A DNA stretch of 64,000 nt from Smittia aterrima (lineage: Eukaryota; Arthropoda; Insecta; Diptera; Chironomidae). Below are positions 43,316 through 56,690 of this stretch, piece after piece. Position numbers and translations under genes: made by a program. Where the stretch lies: positions 6,634,854-6,698,853 of the forward strand of contig CP093830.1 in the NCBI GenBank assembly GCA_033063855.1. Reading direction: 5' to 3'. Under the pieces are notes generated by a model. That model searched no databases. It was given only the letters and a program-made list of their open reading frames with translations, and was not told the DNA's origin. The number at the start of each line of letters is the position of its first letter. Positions within the stretch are counted from its first letter, which is position 1.

Positions 43316-45230
43316 CTTGGTAGAACTGTTTTCGTTGAGTAAATTATAGTTTTGCCCTCGTTATTCGCGATTTAATATTTCCGACAAAAATTTGCTTTGT
43401 AATGCAGATGCAAGTCGAGATACGCGAAACTTGTCTGCGTCTTTTTTAGGCTTTTTTCGTGAGGCGAAAGATTTAATTGTAGTTGAGTCGTTTGTTGGCT
43501 TGTTGACATGCAAAAACTTATAAACAAACGTAGCGCGGAAGTTGATGAACAAACTAATTTAACAAAGAAGAAAAAGCGAAAAATGCCTTCAGCCAACTCC
43601 GTTAAAACTTTTGAAATCAAAAATTCAGTTGAAAAATTATAAAACTCGACCGTGGCTCGATTTGCTTTCACAATTGATGAAAACACAATCCTTGACTAAT
43701 TAGCGAGTAAAAATTGAAAATGTTTGTCGTCAACTTGTCTCAACAATGACAACGAGAAGATGACAGCATGGGCGGTATCGGAAGTATTTAGTTCCAGCTT
43801 TGATATGGAAGACTGCGACTTTGAATGGGGTGAATCGATCGGAGAAATATGTTTCAAAAAGATTTCTTGATTCAAGAGAAAATTCCTAAGAAGAAGAAAA
43901 ATCTATTTTGCATATCTCAAATTCTTCTCATCGACGACAAACGCTTCTCAAAATTTTCTTTAGAGATTTTTCATCGTCAGTGTGTGTCGTCATATTAGTG
44001 GTGTTTAATTTCAAAAGAAACACAAGAAAAAATGTTGAAAAATGCCGACGTACGTTGACATTCGAAAGAAAAAAAAAGATGAAAAATCTTTCTCGAGTGA
44101 AGAAGGAGAAGTTGCTTCTTGGGCCGAAACGAAAACAGATCATAAAAGTTAATTAAGCAGAATGCGTTCCTTCCTGACTCTTCGTCTCTTCAGCTTCAAA
44201 GTGTATCGATCACTGTTTTGTAAATAAACACTTCTCTCGATCCTCCGAGCGAAGCTTCCAATCCCCGAAAGCAAGTTTTTCTTTGAGTAAAATGATTTAT
44301 CTCGTTCGTTTTCTTGAAACATATGTGAGAAGAAATCATGAAGAAATGACGGTGCGAGCATAGAAATTCGAGAAGCTGTTCGGAGTAATGTGGCAAAGAT
44401 TTATGAACTCGTTCGTTAGTTTCTCTCTCTCTCGATTCTTTCCTGAAACTATTAAAACGCATAAGAAAGATCAAATAGCTTCATGACCAATTGCAGTGAA
44501 ATAAAATGTTTAACAACGAAAATGTTTAACGACGCTAGAATGTCATGCGTGAATCAATCAGCTCTAATTCAGTTATGGAATTTCAAATCATTCCAATAAG
44601 AGAGTGACTTGTTGCACTCGTCACGCCAATTCGAGACTGCCCAGCGATTGTTATCAGTTTGAGTTAAACTCAAGTCCGCTCTCGTAAAGCACCCGACACC
44701 AATTTGTGAGGAGTAATCGAACAACCTGGAAAAAAGCATCAAGATTACTTCAAATAATAGACTTCGTCCGTCAAATGCTCTCGAACCAATCGACAAAATA
44801 AATGGCAATAACCAAGCAATTAATCAGCTTTGTTATCACATTTTCTTATTTAATTCAGTTGGTGTATGTTTAAATATCGAAGTGATTACCGAAATAAGTT
44901 GAACAATTTGAAATGTTTTGTGTCTAAAAATGACGAAAACTTCATCTTTACCTCGATGTCGATAATAAAATCTTAATAAATAAATGCACTCGTGATATCA
45001 TTCGGAAATGAACCGCATGTGAAACTTATCAACTTTCTTATCGAAACTGTCAACAACCTTTTTATCTCCCATGCTTTGCTTGTATGCTCAATCGTAAGAA
45101 AGCAGACAACTTATTTTAGTATAAAATCCACAAGACTAGAACTTACTCCGCAGTCAGAAATCATTGCAACGAGACGAGCTTAACAAGGTTTTCCTATCGT
45201 GAAACGCAATTAAAAGTTTTTTGAATAAAA
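43316..45230. other. Interval between Rpn6 and Ctr1
   Basis: About 1.9 kb with promoters for Rpn6 (minus) and Ctr1 (plus). Apart from one possible terminal exon at 44569-44725 I see no coding exon that can be supported. A plus-strand frame around 43756-43869 (FDMEDCDFEWGESIGEICF) ends quickly and has no partner exon. Confidence 0.4.
44569..44725 (-). CDS. Possible terminal coding exon of an unidentified gene
   Basis: After a good acceptor (TTTTTTCCAG at 44726-44735) the minus strand is open to a TGA at 44569-44571 and encodes SQIGVGCFTRADLSLTQTDN, then NRWAVSNWRDECNKSLSYWN. The tryptophan and cysteine content looks coding and secreted-protein-like. I found short upstream candidates (an ATG ending in TGCGGA|GTAAGT near 45150; a segment near 44893-44927), but their phases do not lead into this frame. 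Gene model incomplete; could be a relic. Confidence 0.3.
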
Positions 45231-45853
45231 ATGGATCTTTACCATGGCGATATGGATCACGGAGATGGGGACGGTGCTGTTACATGCTCAATGAACATGA
45301 GCGTAAGTGAAGTTGTGCAAGGCTAGGGACGAAATAATAAAAAATTAATTTTTATGTTTCATAGTTTCACTGGGGAGCTTGTGAATTTATTCTCTGGAAA
45401 TCATGGCAAGCGAACACAACCGGTAAGGCAAAGTTTAGAGAGTTCATCAGCATTTTGTTTATGCAACTTTTCTAACTCACAGCAAAGTTCGTCGCAGCTT
45501 GCATCGGCTTCTTCTTGTTGGCAATTCTTTACGAAGGATTAAAATATTATCGTGAAGTGTTGTTCATTCAAAGTCATCAGTCGAGACAAAGAGTCGTAAA
45601 GAACAACAACGGAGAAGTGACAACAACGACTGTGAAATTGAGTGTAAGGGAACAAATGTTGAATGTGCCACACTTTATTCAATCGGGTCTTCAGTTCGTC
45701 CAAGTCTTTATCTCTTACATTCTCATGCTGATCGTCATGCTGTGCAATCTCTGGTTGATCCTTGCGATTTGTCTTGGAGCTGGTGTTGGATACTTTACCT
45801 TCGGTTGGCTTCGTAAAGTAACTTACAAAGACACAACCGAGTGCTGCTATTAA
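45231..45853 (+). CDS. Ctr1: High-affinity copper transporter Ctr1
   Basis: Exons 45231-45302, 45365-45422 and 45483-45853 give 166 residues. The N-terminus has His/Met copper-binding residues (MDLYHGDMDHGDGDG, CSMNMSFHWG). TM1 follows, then a cytosolic loop (QSHQSRQRVVKNNNG), TM2 with the MLIVM form of the MxxxM copper filter, and TM3 with GAGVGYFTFG containing the trimer-packing GxxxG. The C-terminus ends ECCY, a cysteine-rich copper hand-off site. Such trimers import Cu(I) at the plasma membrane (family knowledge). Length is slightly below human CTR1. Confidence 0.95.
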
Positions 45854-46721
45854 CCTCACGGCGTCTTATCTGTAAAAAACGCTCAAGTGCAATTTTGATT
45901 ATCGCAATGGAATTTTTGAGATTTTCTCCACTAAATATTCATTTTTAAGAGTTTCGACTTTCACAAAAGTTTGAGGACAACGCAGTGTGAAATTTCAACA
46001 TCAAAAATGTTGCGAAAGGACATCGATACTTTGGACAAAAGCGACTTCTGTGTGTGGCATGTTAGGATGCGAGCAGAAGTCTCAAATTTCACTCGAGAGC
46101 CGTTCGCACATCTTTGAGGCTCGTTTTCACTGTCGTTGTCATCATCAAGGAAGTGGGATGTAGCTAAGCGAAGTTGTTTGAAGTGAAACTCTCCTAAATC
46201 ATGTTTTTATAATTCTTGAGAAGAAGTTAAGAGAGAAAAATCTTTTCTTGGGGTAGCAAAAAAAATATTTTTAAGCATTTTTATTTCGTCTATGAAATTC
46301 ATTATTAGCAAATATTTAAGTTAATCTTAAGTTGTAAGAAACTGGATTTTATTTGACATAATAATTAATTTAATAAAAAGTCTAAAAGAAGTTTAAATTG
46401 CCAAATCCAATTGAAATGTCTTTTGTCTTGTCGAATAATTTTTCTTCTAAATCTAAACTTTTTTTTAGAGGCACGTCGTAACAAAAGACTAGAAAAACAA
46501 TTCTCGTGAAAGAAACAGAAAGAAGAAAAACTCATTTTTGCGTAAATTTACATGTTAGTCGGTATTATTGTTAAGAAATTGGCACAATCGATTGCTTTAT
46601 GCTTCTCACATGTCGCGTTAGCGTTCACGGATCAAGTGAAACAGAGATTCTTAGAAAAAAGTTTATCACAAAATAAGAAAATGAAACGAAAAGTGGGAAA
46701 AGAAGAAATCTCGTTGAAGTT
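45854..46721. other. 3' flanks of Ctr1 and Pox meso
   Basis: The two genes converge here. No coding exon; AT-rich with several AATAAA-like sequences (for example near 46370), suitable for both 3' UTRs. Confidence 0.5.
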
Positions 46722-49700
46722 TTATAAGTTTGCGCCAGTCGAGATGCCATTATTGTGCATGCCTGCGCTGCTCTGAAAGTACATGTACGCAGAGTAATTG
46801 TAGTTCTGCGAGTTTTGCGATGGATCATGTGAGTTCATCATCTGCGATGTCGCTAATTGTGGTGACGTTTGTGGCTGGGCGAACTTCTGATTGAAGTTTA
46901 AAATATCGCTAACCGAATGTGTGATGCTGCCGTGCGATAATGGAGGCCAATGGTGGCAATGTGAGTTCCGCGAAATCACGTTGTTTGGTGGTGACGGGCT
47001 TCCGCATGATGATGAAGTGTTTGGTGAATTTTCACTTTTAATAGGCGGCGGCGTTGCGTAAGGATATGTTGGATAGATTGAGTTGTACAAGTGCGGGTGT
47101 GGATGAGTGTGAGAGATTGCCGAGCTGTGATGATGATGATGATGATGGTTAGTGACTTTGTTTCTTAGAATTCTAGAGATTGAACTGACACTAGGAACAT
47201 TATTTTTATCACAAACTCCATCAGCTAGTAGTCGATCACGAATCTCCCACGCAAATATTCCTGAGAATGAGAAAATAATAATTTGAGATGATTTCTAAGA
47301 AAATTAATTTTGATTAATTTATTTTACCTGGATCTTTCATCTTAAGTTCTCTAATGTAATTGACAACTTTTGGTGTTGTGACTCTTGGCTTTGATCCACC
47401 AATTGCTCCAGGAAGAATCGAACCTTTCAAATCAAAATAATTAGAAATCGAAATTATTTAAAATTTCTTCTTTTACCTGTCTCATGATATCTCGCGAGAA
47501 TCTTTGATACGCAACCGTGACTGACTCTCAGCTGTCTCGATATATCGCACGGACGAATTCCCAGTCGAGCGAGCTCAACGATTCTCATTCTTGTTCCATT
47601 TGGAAGCGGGCGACCCTGAAATCGAAAGCAACGACATTTCAATCTTCGCCAAACGCAACTCAATTGTGCAATTCTTACATTAACAAAAACTCCTCCTAAT
47701 TGATTGACTTCGCCATATTGCTGAACGTGATTGTCTGTAACTGAAAGAAACAAGAAAAAAAAGTCCCATAAAATCATCTTGAAATGAAATTTTCGCATAA
47801 ATACATCAACAGCAACATCACAATCTCAACTCGACGTTCACATTGCAACTCTTCTTCGAGTTGCAGTAGAAGCAAAAAAAAAGCCAAAACGATTTTCTTT
47901 TGAAAGTTGCGAAAAATTAATGAGTTAGCCTTGTCGTTTTACAAATTACTTTTTAGTAAAGAAACTCATCGTCAGACATTCAAAATGATGTTCAAACATG
48001 TGTACGAAAATTTCTCTGTCGTTGCGACTTTAAAATCCTCGGCTTTTTAATTATATTCATGTGGAGAGGCGGAATAAAGCGAAATTTAATTGTTAATTTG
48101 TTCGTATTTTCGATGGAATTTGTTTTAAAATAAATCGTTCAGATTTCGGCAAAGCGGAAGTTTGTTGTTTTTCAAATAAAATCAAAACTTTTGCGAACGC
48201 AAATAATCATTGAATGATGAGGTGAAGGAAAACTCAAGTGGAGCAAAAAGGAAAATTAAAAATTTCCAAGTAATTTATTTTATGTGCGACGTTGAATTTA
48301 TGTTTAAGCTTTATAGCGCGAAAAGTGCTGTGTCTAGTAAAAGATGTAAATTAATGCTAATCATTTAGCACATTCAATTTACCTTTATTAATATCTATTT
48401 GCGTCTCACCACAGCGTGTCTGTGTCTCAATTCAATTTACACTTTCATTGCGAAATTTAATGAATCAATGCTTAATGCTTGATGATCTTTGACTGTGATT
48501 GAGCTGTTGTTGAGCTTGACGAAATGTTTACAGAGAAGGATTTCTTTTACCGTTGAAATATTTACAGAGAAATTCTTTCTCATATTTATGTGAAATTAAT
48601 GTGATCTGCAGTTGCACCCTCGAGTAACAAATTGTCATCATTCTATTTACGGATCAGCAGAGAAAAGAGAAAGAGATCAATGTTCAAAGGAAAGATCCTC
48701 CTCCCTCTCATAAATAAATATTCATTAAATTGGAATTAACAAATAAATTAGGTTTGTGGCCGCAAAATCTTTGAACCAAAGAACTCGTGTTCTTATCCCT
48801 GTTCATTTCACTTGCGGGTTCACCTCATTAATCTTAGAAATGAATGTCACAAGGAGAAAAAAAGTTGGTAACAAGTTGGAGAGAGCGATGTAAATAAAAA
48901 TAAATTAAATTCTTTTCCTCGACGTCGTCGTAGTTTTGTTTTTTTCTCCCCGTCGAGTGAAAGAAGCCGCGCTTTGAAACAATAAATATCCAATACAATA
49001 AATTAATTATGTCGTAAGAAGCACTTGTGCGTAGCTTTTACGGAAATGAGGAATCGAGGCAGAACGATGCACGAGACTTGACTCGAAACCGCGGTGTTGG
49101 CGGCGGCAATTTCAAGACAACTTAGCCATCTGATTTTTCAATTAAATTTTCATTTTTAATTAAACGCTATCTTTCAACTGCAATTACATTTCTCATTTCC
49201 CCCACGCGAGACGCTTTCTTTATTGCATTTACACCTGTTCGTCATATGTCGAAGTCAACGAAGTGGGCACGCGATTGGACTCATATGCAGTCATCCCTTG
49301 AGCACTCTCTCATCGTCGTACGTGAGCGGCAGTCGATGATATTAATCACCGACTGAGACGATTCAGTGACACAACTCTCGACTCGTTTGACTTTAGAAAG
49401 AGCAAGAGAGAGAAAGCAACAATGTAATTGAAAGTCCTGCAAGCATGTAATTCAAACCTTTCTTCTGAAGTCTACGAAAGTTTTAATTAAATCTTCATAG
49501 ACGAAAATCTTCTTTTACCAAAAATTAAATTGACTAAGAAATTGTAGAATCTGCGATGCAAAAGATAAACTTTCCTTGTTTTTGTTGCGTTTAAGAGTTC
49601 ACAAGAATTTCCATTTGGCTTGTCATGCAATTTCTCAAAAGGTTTGCTTCATCAAATAATAAAGAAAATGACAAAATTGTTGGATGATTTCTCATCAAAA

Positions 49701-52700
49701 ACATGGCACGCTGCCATGGAACGAAGAGTAACGTCTTTCTCTCTTTGAGGACTCTGACGATAAGCATGAAACAAATCTCTAATTTCATGGCGAAGAAAAG
49801 TAAACATTTTGCCTGCAGTTGCACAATTTCGATTAAAATTTTCATACGCCGTTGAATTTTTCACAGATCTACATCCAGAGAGGAAGTGGAAAAGCTCATC
49901 ATTTACTTTAATGTCTTTTAAAATGTCGTTTTCGATCAGAGATCGTTAATGATCTCAGGAAGAAAATGTTAGAGTTAGGTCGCGAGCCCTCGGATCATTA
50001 ATTAGTTGTAGCAACTAATTTATCTCGAACGTAACATGACATTTATTTCAAATATCTCATTTACTTTCTCGTCGATGTCATGAGCACGAGAAGATTGATT
50101 CGAGAAGTCGTAAAAATAGGATTAGTTGGAATGCGTTTGGGGTTAATCGTTTGGGGTGAAGCAGCAAGATCCCCGTTGAAGAATCGCTTACAATTTTTCT
50201 GTTGAATGGCAGCAGCGATACCGAGAAAGATTGCGGAGACACGACAAGATGAATGAGATGAATCCATTCATGGGAAATCATTTGGCATATCGCAAAGCAT
50301 GAAATCTAAATTAATAGCTGACAAAAACATCAAATTAATTACTTCACTTTAATTCACTTTGCAGCTTCTCAGAAATCCATAAGATTCGATTTTAGATTAA
50401 ACGAGAGCTCCACCCTTTGCTTGAGGAAGTTCGTTTGACTTTGCACGCATGCAACATGAAACTAACAGCCGCAACTTCTTATCATGTTGTTTACTTTCAA
50501 TTCAACAAATATCAACAACAAATTTTCGTCGCGAAATTTTTCTACAAAAGTTGCAAAGTTTTGATGATTTCAGAGTAGGCCGCATGCTATTAACCTAATT
50601 ATTACAAGCACGCCTCTCCATTAGAGCTTCGTCCAAGAGCTTACTCTTCATTTATAGCAAAAAGATTCTCTTGTTCTGATTCGTGATTGGACTCGGAGAA
50701 TTTTTGTACACAAAAAGGTTATCAAGACTTCGTTATCAAAACACAAAGCGTGTTTGAAGTCGAGACGTTTTCGGTTTTTGTCCTAAAGCGAAATGAATGC
50801 GACATTGAAGTCAGACAGAAACAAGGAAGTAAAAACAAATTTTCAATCAATTTTTCTTGAGATGACTAGAATTTTCTAATAAAAAAAAATATATTTTTGC
50901 AAAGAAATAAAATTCTTGTAGTCACTAAACTTGAGAGATATCTTTTCTCAATTTAACGTCGGCATCTTACTCAGCTCGTTATACAACAATCGTCAACTTT
51001 CCTTCGGCATGGCCAGCAGCATCAAAAGTCAAGACAAGAAGCTCCCGAAACGAAAGCAAACGTTAACAAAAAGCCTTTTCTCGTCTTTATGAATTTAAAA
51101 GCCAAACAATCGAATGAAACTGGAGAACTGATAATGCGTCAAAAGCATAGAAGAGACAAAAGTGGCGGTGCGACATGAAACGGCTGATGTAGTGAAAAGC
51201 AGTAGCCGGTTTGAAGAGCTTTATTGACTTTACAATCCAACCTTTCTTCTCTCTTCTCCAAAAGGCATTCAAATATTATTTGTACAAACATAAAAATGCA
51301 TTTAGCATGATCCGCTGATGATGTTAATATGCTGCTTCAAATCAAATATTTATGGAGTCGTCGCTAAATAATTTCGAGAGGCATGAGCGCTGATGCCTCC
51401 GACGAAGAGGAAATGGAAGATTTGTAGCCCAACTAATGACTTTATGCTTTGTTTGCGATCCTTTTTCGAGGGTTGTTGTTGTCTAGCGAAGGGTGAACAA
51501 TCGATTGATGATCACCATCGCTCACTTAGCCGACGAAACAAAAAAAAATTCATTGCACATACAAATCGTTTGAGTGAAAATTTATTAAACATCCACGAAA
51601 CCATGAAATGATAACGAGTCGTCTCTCGTGGGGCTTCCGACCATCAAATTTGACCCGTAACCCATTTATCGCTACATTTAAACATTTTTGTGATAATGTT
51701 CTGCTCCACATTTTGAGTTTTGTTTGAGACAAACTTTCAGTGAGTGATTAAATGCGCATAAGGACCAGAAGTTGATTTGTGTCAGAAAAGATTCATCTTC
51801 AATTGTGCAACACACTCAACAAATACGAGCACTCATAGCTAATGGACATCAAATCGTTCAAAGCTGAGGTTTTATTATTTCAAACATTTGATTTCTGTTT
51901 CGTTAAAGTGTAAATGATAAACTATTGATTAAATAGATTTGTTTGTTTTAAATTTTCGGTGTGTATGCTTTGCTACCGGTTTCTAATCTTTGTTCACGTC
52001 TCTCTCACATTTTTCTATGAACTCGACGCTTTTAAGCAAAAAGGTTCAAAACAATTATCGTTCTGAACGGCAGCAGGAAAAAAATTGTTTTAAACTTCTG
52101 CTTCTTCAGTCACAAGCTTCGAGAGAACCTCCATTAAATATTTGAGCACACATTACTTTGACTTTTTTTTCCTCCTCTTTTGTTTCTTGCTTAAAATTTT
52201 GTTTGTCGGCTCCACAAAAACAAAAGGAGCTGAAGGCTTGTGGTGAAATCTCACTTCGTTTCTTTAATGAAAAGAGGCAACGACGGAGACTCAAACAACG
52301 ATAATGGTGTAAACAGAGTCTTAAACATTAAATATTATAGTTTGGTTAATCATTCAGATTTTTCATGTTAAATTTATTTGCATTCGAACTGAACGAAGAG
52401 GATTCCATTAAGAAGTTCGAGAGCTTAATGACAGCGTATTCTTTCGGTTCAACTTTGCGATATTTTTATGTGTTTCGGGCATCGGAATCCAACGAGAAAA
52501 TTATCACATGGAGGGCTCTTTTTTTTGTTTGATCATTAGTCGCTGCTCTCGCCTATGTGTGGCTCGTGTTTAAATAATTAGACAAACAGCAATAAAAATA
52601 TTCTGTTCAGGTGGTCACTCGTCACTTTTTAGTTCTGAGCGTCCACGATTGATTTGTCGTCAATTTTTGAATGGAAATTTTATGCGAGAATGTTGAGATG

Positions 52701-53015
52701 GAATTTTCATGCATTGTTGTTCAATTATCGTCGTTGGTTAAGTGTCACAACTGCGTGTCTTTCATTAGTAAATGAAGAGAAGAATTCTCATCGTCAGAGA
52801 TTTATGTAATTGAAAAGTCTGATTCAAGATCAAAGCTTCATGCGACGCTCCATCAATCAGCTTTAGATGCAACGGAAGAAGTGATAAGAGTCTAATGTGA
52901 GATGATTGCGTTGATGCATTTGAACTTGCGATCATCGATCCGTGAAATTATAATGATCATGTTATATTTCCTTATCGTGCTACATAATTAGCTTTTAATT
53001 ACCTGAAGGATCCAT
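46722..53015 (-). CDS. Poxm: Pox meso, Pax1/9-class paired-domain transcription factor
   Basis: Certain coding exons are 47679-47740, 47477-47615, 47328-47423 and 46722-47260. They encode a full paired domain ([110 protein letters not shown]), then a His tract and a Ser/Pro/Asn-rich tail. There is no homeodomain, as in Pax1/9. The start is not certain: a 13-base exon at 53003-53015 (ATG GAT CCT TCA G, donor GTAATT) fits the phase and gives 282 residues with a 5.3-kb intron. Reading straight through from 47798 is less likely. Pox meso patterns somatic muscle mesoderm (family knowledge). Confidence 0.9.
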
Positions 53016-55632
53016 GACTGACGTTGATTATTCCGAACGATTCAACTTCTCATGCAACTCTCTCTCCGTTGATAATTGTTTTATGCAATGGCACTTACAA
53101 AGTTCCAATCGGGTTTCTCCGAAAAACAAAAAAGAAATCAGCGAACAAATGTTTTCATTTGACTCTAATCAAGCTTCGTTTCGTGCACATTAGTGAGACT
53201 TGAGTGCAAAACCGAAAAAAGCCAAGTCGAACAAATTTCACTTGCGACTGTCGGCACGAATCTCTTTCACTCGCGAAAAATGGTGTCGCAATATTTTATT
53301 TTTCTCCTCGAAAAGTTTATTTTTTTGAATTCTTTTTTAATTTCGCCTGCACACACCAGAGAACGAAATAATAATTAACTTTGATTCGTTACGATTGGTT
53401 GGCTATTATTAAACAACAAATTAGTAATTTTGTTTCTCAATTATTTCACACGGCTAAGGTACAGCGGGAAAATCTAAAATTTTGTAATCACGTTTGTGAA
53501 TTTTAATTAAAACGAGTAACGAGAAAAGAGTTTTTTTTTCCACGGAATATTAAAATTATCGCATTCGATTTTTTTTAACTGTTTTCACGATCGACGATAA
53601 CGAAAGAACGGAACGGCGCGAGGAAATATTTTCTGTTCTCCGTCTTGATGACCAAACAAAACTGAAGCTTCGCCTTTCATTGTAAAGTCGAAAGCAGTGG
53701 AATGATCTTATGAGAGCGATGTATTGAAATTAACGACACAAGAGTCGAAGAAAATAATTTTTGAGCCACTAAAAATCGTCGCTCGGACCAACACAGACTC
53801 AATCTCATACATTTAAGAAACATATTTTGTCGTGAACCAGCGCAAGTCAGGGATTTCGAGTGAAGATCATCTGAGATCGTTTATCCGCTTAGCAAGTTTT
53901 CCTTTTATCTCTGATCATTGGGTGGAGCTTAAGAGACTCGTTCTCTTATGCACGAAGAGTAAAAGAGGCGTGAACGAGTCGCTTAAATGGTTGCGCAAAA
54001 GGTGTTTAAGCGCACGAGATCACATATGACGAGGAACATGGATCAATTAGCATCAGAGATTGCTGATTTCACATTTCATTAGGAATGACGATGTTTCGTT
54101 TTATGATTGGCTTAACGCTCAATTTAATTGATTTTCTTGCTTCGCTCATTGAGCATGTTGGCGTTGAAAGATTTTTCTTATTTCAGGATCGCGAATTTAA
54201 TTAATCATTGAAAGATATTTTCTCAACATTGTCTTGACTTGTTTTGTCGCTACAAACTTTCATCATCAATGTCAGTTCGTCTGCCATTTCCATTTCCAAA
54301 AAAATTTCTCAGAACGGAAAAATAATTTTCGTTAACTTCTTGTTTGATGATGCAGCAAAGAGTTGAGCGCTTCCTTTTCGTCATAAATATTTTGTCATTT
54401 ATTTGTTTTTCGACTTAATCAAGAACACATTTTTGTTTAAGTTTTGCGCGGTGCTGGAGCTAATGGAGACGAAAAAAAGAGACTCTCGGCATATCACATT
54501 TCATTAATTTCTCGTATTTGCTTTACAAATTATCGTAACTTTAAATCATCCTTGCTTCCACTGACGTCTTTCTTTGCTCTCGATGCAACGTTTATTCGAG
54601 GGCAACATATGATTCGAATTATGTTACACCACCAGGCAGAAAGCAAAAGCCACAAAAGTTCGAGCTCATAAAAAATTTAATGTGACAGATTCATGGGAAC
54701 TGGAGTTCCAACCTACAACCCGAAAGGGTTGATTTATTAAAGATTTTTTGTGTTGATCTCCTCTCGAGACATTTGAGTAAACCTCCGGGCTTGATCGGAA
54801 TCGAAACCGAAAGCAAATATTTGAAACAAACTAATCGTCGTCTCGACACATGTTGACGATGACATGAAAAGTTTTTTTTTCGGTAAGCGACAAAGGCTGA
54901 CGTTGAACAAGAAGTCAATTCATTAAATTTGCCAGTTCCAGGAAGATTCGCTTGGACGAGAGAACTTCTACGATTCATAGAAATGCAACTAAATAAAAAA
55001 GAAATAATTGAAACTTTTATTCGTTTCAATTTATGAAACTTCACGGATCATAAAAATTGGTATTTAGCTTGAATGTTTATTTTTAGGCATGGACAATCAA
55101 AGGGAATTCTCGTAAGAGGAACATTCAAGCAAGTTCTTGATAAAATCTGTCACGTTTACTGAAAATCTTAAAATAATCTCAAAAGTCTTTCACTACCATC
55201 ACTGCTCGTTCATTCCACTTTCTGGTTTAGAGGCTTCGTTTAATTGAAAATATGCATCAGTAAAATCTTAAATTAAGCAACTCGAAGCAAGTCGACTTGT
55301 CATCAAATTCTTAAGATTTTCGTTCATGTACGTTTGGTCGCGAAGTAAACATCAAGAAACATTTTTAATTAAACAAAATGATCGGGGGAAGGTTTATAAG
55401 TTTGGCCATCAAATGTTTCACAAATCCTGGGGAAAGCAAGGCTGTTATCATTTTGAATCCTCTCCCAATCAAACGATCAAAAGTCGAAGGCAATTTAGTA
55501 TTTTATTGTGCGAAACAGAAGATTAAGCTTGGCTGTTAAACAGAAGAGCAAGCGACGGTATGCGTACAAAAGAAACAAATCATAAATTTGGAGATCGTGA
55601 TGCTCTCCATTCAACTTCACACGAAATTAAAT
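47741..55632. promoter_or_regulatory. Long non-coding stretch upstream of Pox meso
   Basis: Nearly 8 kb without a supportable gene apart from the candidate Pox meso start exon at 53003-53015. Many short homeodomain-type TAAT/ATTA and E-box-like motifs are present, as expected by chance in AT-rich DNA but also for developmental enhancers. The region is much less gene-dense than the rest of the window, which fits a developmental transcription factor with distal control elements. The right end carries the Arl2 3' flank. Confidence 0.45.
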
Positions 55633-56351
55633 TTAATCTAACGTGAAAATACGTTTCGCAATGTCGCCTATCAACCAATCCACAGCATTTAAAAGTTTAT
55701 CGCCTGTAACAGCGCTTACGCCTACAACTGACCAATGATGCGTTGTGATTTTATCAAGTTCGAGAATCTGTAAAGAAAATGTGAAAACAATTATCAGAAA
55801 TGAAATGTGCAGCTTACGTCTTTAATTTCTTGTGCAGAGAGAGCTCCAGGCAGATCTTGTTTGTTTGCTAATACTAAGAGTGTAGCTCCAGCTAATCTTT
55901 CTTCAAGTAAAAGAATGTTGAGTTCTTCACGGCAAGCGTCGAGTCTCATTCGATCTGCTGAGTCCACAACCCACACTAAGCCGTCAGTGCTTTCAAAGTA
56001 GTTTCTCCAGTAAGACCGAAGTGACTTCTGACCGCCAACATCCCAAAGATTCAAAGTGTAACCTGTAAGAAGAAATCGATTGTGCAAAAACTTATGACTC
56101 ATGTCAAAGTTTTACCTTTATGTTCTAGCGTTTTAATGTTGAATCCAAGAGTCGGTGAGATTGTATCAATAGGCTCGCCATTGAATCTTTTGAGAATCGT
56201 TGTCTTGCCAGCATTATCTAAACCGCTGTTGAAAAGATTTTCGCTTGAAAAATGTAAACAAATGAAACTTTTCAAGAGAAACTCACAGCAAGAGGATTCT
56301 CATTTCCTTTTCCTTCTGTCGCATTTTCTTGAGCACCGTGAGAAATCCCAT
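55633..56351 (-). CDS. Arl2: ADP-ribosylation factor-like GTPase 2
   Basis: Exons 56287-56351, 56116-56225, 55818-56062 and 55633-55767 give 184 residues, the family length. Motifs in order: Gly2 start MGFLTVLKKMRQKEKEMRIL, P-loop GLDNAGKT, switch I ISPTLGFNIKT, G3 WDVGGQ, RSYWRNYFESTDGLVWVVDS, G4 NKQD and G5 SAVTG, ending AKRIFTLD. Arl2 acts with tubulin cofactor D and TBCE in tubulin folding and releases prenylated cargo from PDE6delta-type carriers (family knowledge). It is divergent from COX7A, 339 bp apart. Confidence 0.97.
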
Positions 56352-56690
56352 TTTGAATACTTAGATTGAGTGTGACTATCGTAGTTTAATTGAAATTGAA
56401 ATTTAAATTTTTTAAGACTAAATTCTAGATTTTAACAGAAAAGCGCTTTCTCGACTTCTTCGAAAACTCATAGATAACAAAATTCCTAGATGAGACATTC
56501 GAGTTCAAAGAAGTTGGCTATCATACAATTTTATACGATTCCAATTAAGAATCCTTCACTAAAACCATCAACAATTGAATCTCCTTGAAGTCAATTTTGT
56601 TAAAGTGTCTCATCTAGGAAAATTATTATCTATGATCGCAGATTGAAAAAAAGTTTTTCGAAAAGACGAGAATTTCTAAATAAATCAATA
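56352..56690. promoter_or_regulatory. Divergent promoter of Arl2 and COX7A
   Basis: 339 bp between the two ATGs. It contains an inverted repeat pair, CTAGATGAGACATT at about 56487-56500 and a reverse-complement-like TGTCTCATCTAGGA at about 56606-56619, bracketing about 105 bp. No TATA box is evident. Confidence 0.55.

Noticed and set aside
47121..47142. GATGATGATGATGATGATG run as a mobile or structural repeat
   Set aside because: It encodes the His tract of Pox meso and is a normal coding microsatellite.
47741..47798. Upstream extension of the Pox meso frame (MRKFHFKMILWDFF...)
   Set aside because: A good acceptor (TTTCAG) lies at 47741-47742, and the extension is hydrophobic sequence unlike any Pax N-terminus.
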